From the NCBI GenBank assembly GCA_934402125.1, contig CAKRTY010000106.1, positions 1 to 6,007 of the forward strand: 6,007 nucleotides of DNA, given 5' to 3'. Positions 5,383 through 6,007 of this stretch are shown one piece after another. Both the position numbers and the translations under genes were made by a program. The notes beneath the pieces are model-generated. The model had not been told where the DNA came from. It saw only the letters and a list, made by a program, of their open reading frames with translations, and made no database searches. This DNA is from an uncultured Anaerosacchariphilus sp. (GTDB lineage Bacteria > Bacillota > Clostridia > Lachnospirales > Lachnospiraceae). Each line of letters starts with the position of its first letter. Position 1 is the stretch's first letter.

Positions 5383-6007
5383 ATGAATATACAGTGGTAT
5401 CCCGGCCATATGACTAAGGCCCGGAGAATGATGCAGGAAAATATCAAGCTGGTGGATCTGGTGATTGAGCTGGTGGACGCGCGGGTGCCCTTAAGCAGCA
5501 GGAATCCGGATATTGATGATCTGGGACGCAATAAGGCGAGACTGCTGCTGCTGAACAAGTCGGATCTGGCAGACGAAGCAGCCAACGAGGCATGGAGCGC
5601 TTATTTCCGGGCAAAGGGCTTTCAGGTCGTGAAGCTGAACTCCCGCAGTGGCGCGGGCTTTAAAAGCGTAAATGCAGCCGTACAGGAAGCCTGCAAGGAA
5701 AAAATCGAGCGTGATCGGCGAAGAGGAATTCTGAACCGGCCGGTCCGGGCCATGGTGGCAGGTATCCCAAACGTGGGAAAATCCACCTTTATCAACAGCT
5801 TTGCGGGCAAGGCCTGCACCAAGACCGGCAATAAGCCCGGCGTCACCAAGGGAGCCCAGTGGGTGCGTCTGAATAAGCAGGTAGAGCTTTTGGATACGCC
5901 GGGAATCCTCTGGCCCAAGTTTGAGGATCAGGAGGTGGGAATCAAGCTTGCCATGATTGGATCGATTAAAGAAGAGATTCTGAATATCGAAGAGCTGTCC
6001 ATGGAGC
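5383..6007 (+). CDS. rbgA: Ribosome biogenesis GTPase RbgA/YlqF (3' partial)
   Basis: The first 208 residues of a circularly permuted GTPase are present. B. subtilis RbgA has about 280, so roughly the last quarter lies beyond the window. RbgA acts late in 50S subunit assembly. The N-terminal WYPGHMTKA is diagnostic. The permuted motif order is seen directly: G4 NKSD (58-61), a G5-like NSRSG (86-90), then G1 GIPNVGKS (127-134), G2 PGVT (152-155) and G3 DTPG (171-174). The ATG at 5383 is preferred because GGAG (5372-5375) then has a seven-base spacer. An in-frame ATG at 5377 is only one base from it. Its place after rplS and lepB agrees with Firmicute genomes, where rbgA is often followed by rnhB. 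Confidence 0.97.
   Translation, partial: MNIQWYPGHMTKARRMMQENIKLVDLVIELVDARVPLSSRNPDIDDLGRNKARLLLLNKSDLADEAANEAWSAYFRAKGFQVVKLNSRSGAGFKSVNAAVQEACKEKIERDRRRGILNRPVRAMVAGIPNVGKSTFINSFAGKACTKTGNKPGVTKGAQWVRLNKQVELLDTPGILWPKFEDQEVGIKLAMIGSIKEEILNIEELSME

Noticed and set aside
4929..5585. 218-codon - strand open frame opposite lepB and rbgA
   Set aside because: It shadows two certain genes and shows no protein family features.

Overview
The window looks like a chromosomal housekeeping region of a moderately GC-rich Firmicute, most likely a clostridial species of the Lachnospiraceae type. The assignment rests on gene order (trmD ... rplS - lepB - rbgA), strong GGAGG-type ribosome binding sites, a TTG start, sigma-A-like promoters and the sequence character of the proteins. 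It is inference, because no species marker is present. Every gene lies on the + strand.

Layout. Positions 2-1243 hold the 3' part of trmD (tRNA m1G37 methyltransferase). It continues in frame, with no stop codon, into a complete HAD-family phosphatase/mutase domain, forming a TrmD-HAD fusion. After 24 bases comes a MATE-family efflux transporter (1268-2620, TTG start). A 93-base gap with a candidate promoter and a small palindrome leads to an NCS2/NAT uracil permease (2714-4096). A 223-base gap follows, with a very good extended -10 promoter and a structured 5' leader in front of rplS (ribosomal protein L19, 4320-4667). A strong intrinsic terminator closes rplS. Signal peptidase I (lepB, 4788-5366) and the ribosome-assembly GTPase RbgA/YlqF (5383 to the window end, 3' truncated) form the last unit.

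How it fits together. In Bacillus and relatives, trmD is normally followed directly by rplS in the rpsP-rimM-trmD-rplS translation operon, and rbgA follows shortly after. Here that order is kept but interrupted by an HAD domain, a drug/metabolite exporter and a nucleobase importer. The rplS promoter and leader just downstream of the insertion would keep L19 supply independent of the inserted genes. lepB and rbgA are close enough to be co-transcribed.

I see no mobile element, CRISPR array, tRNA, rRNA or defence system. The points most worth a second look are the TrmD-HAD fusion with a possible internal start, a Glu at the position of the E. coli TrmD catalytic Asp169, the rplS leader, and the NCS2 permease, whose substrate-site motif mixes features of the uracil and xanthine branches. 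I found no convincing evidence of an undescribed multi-gene system.
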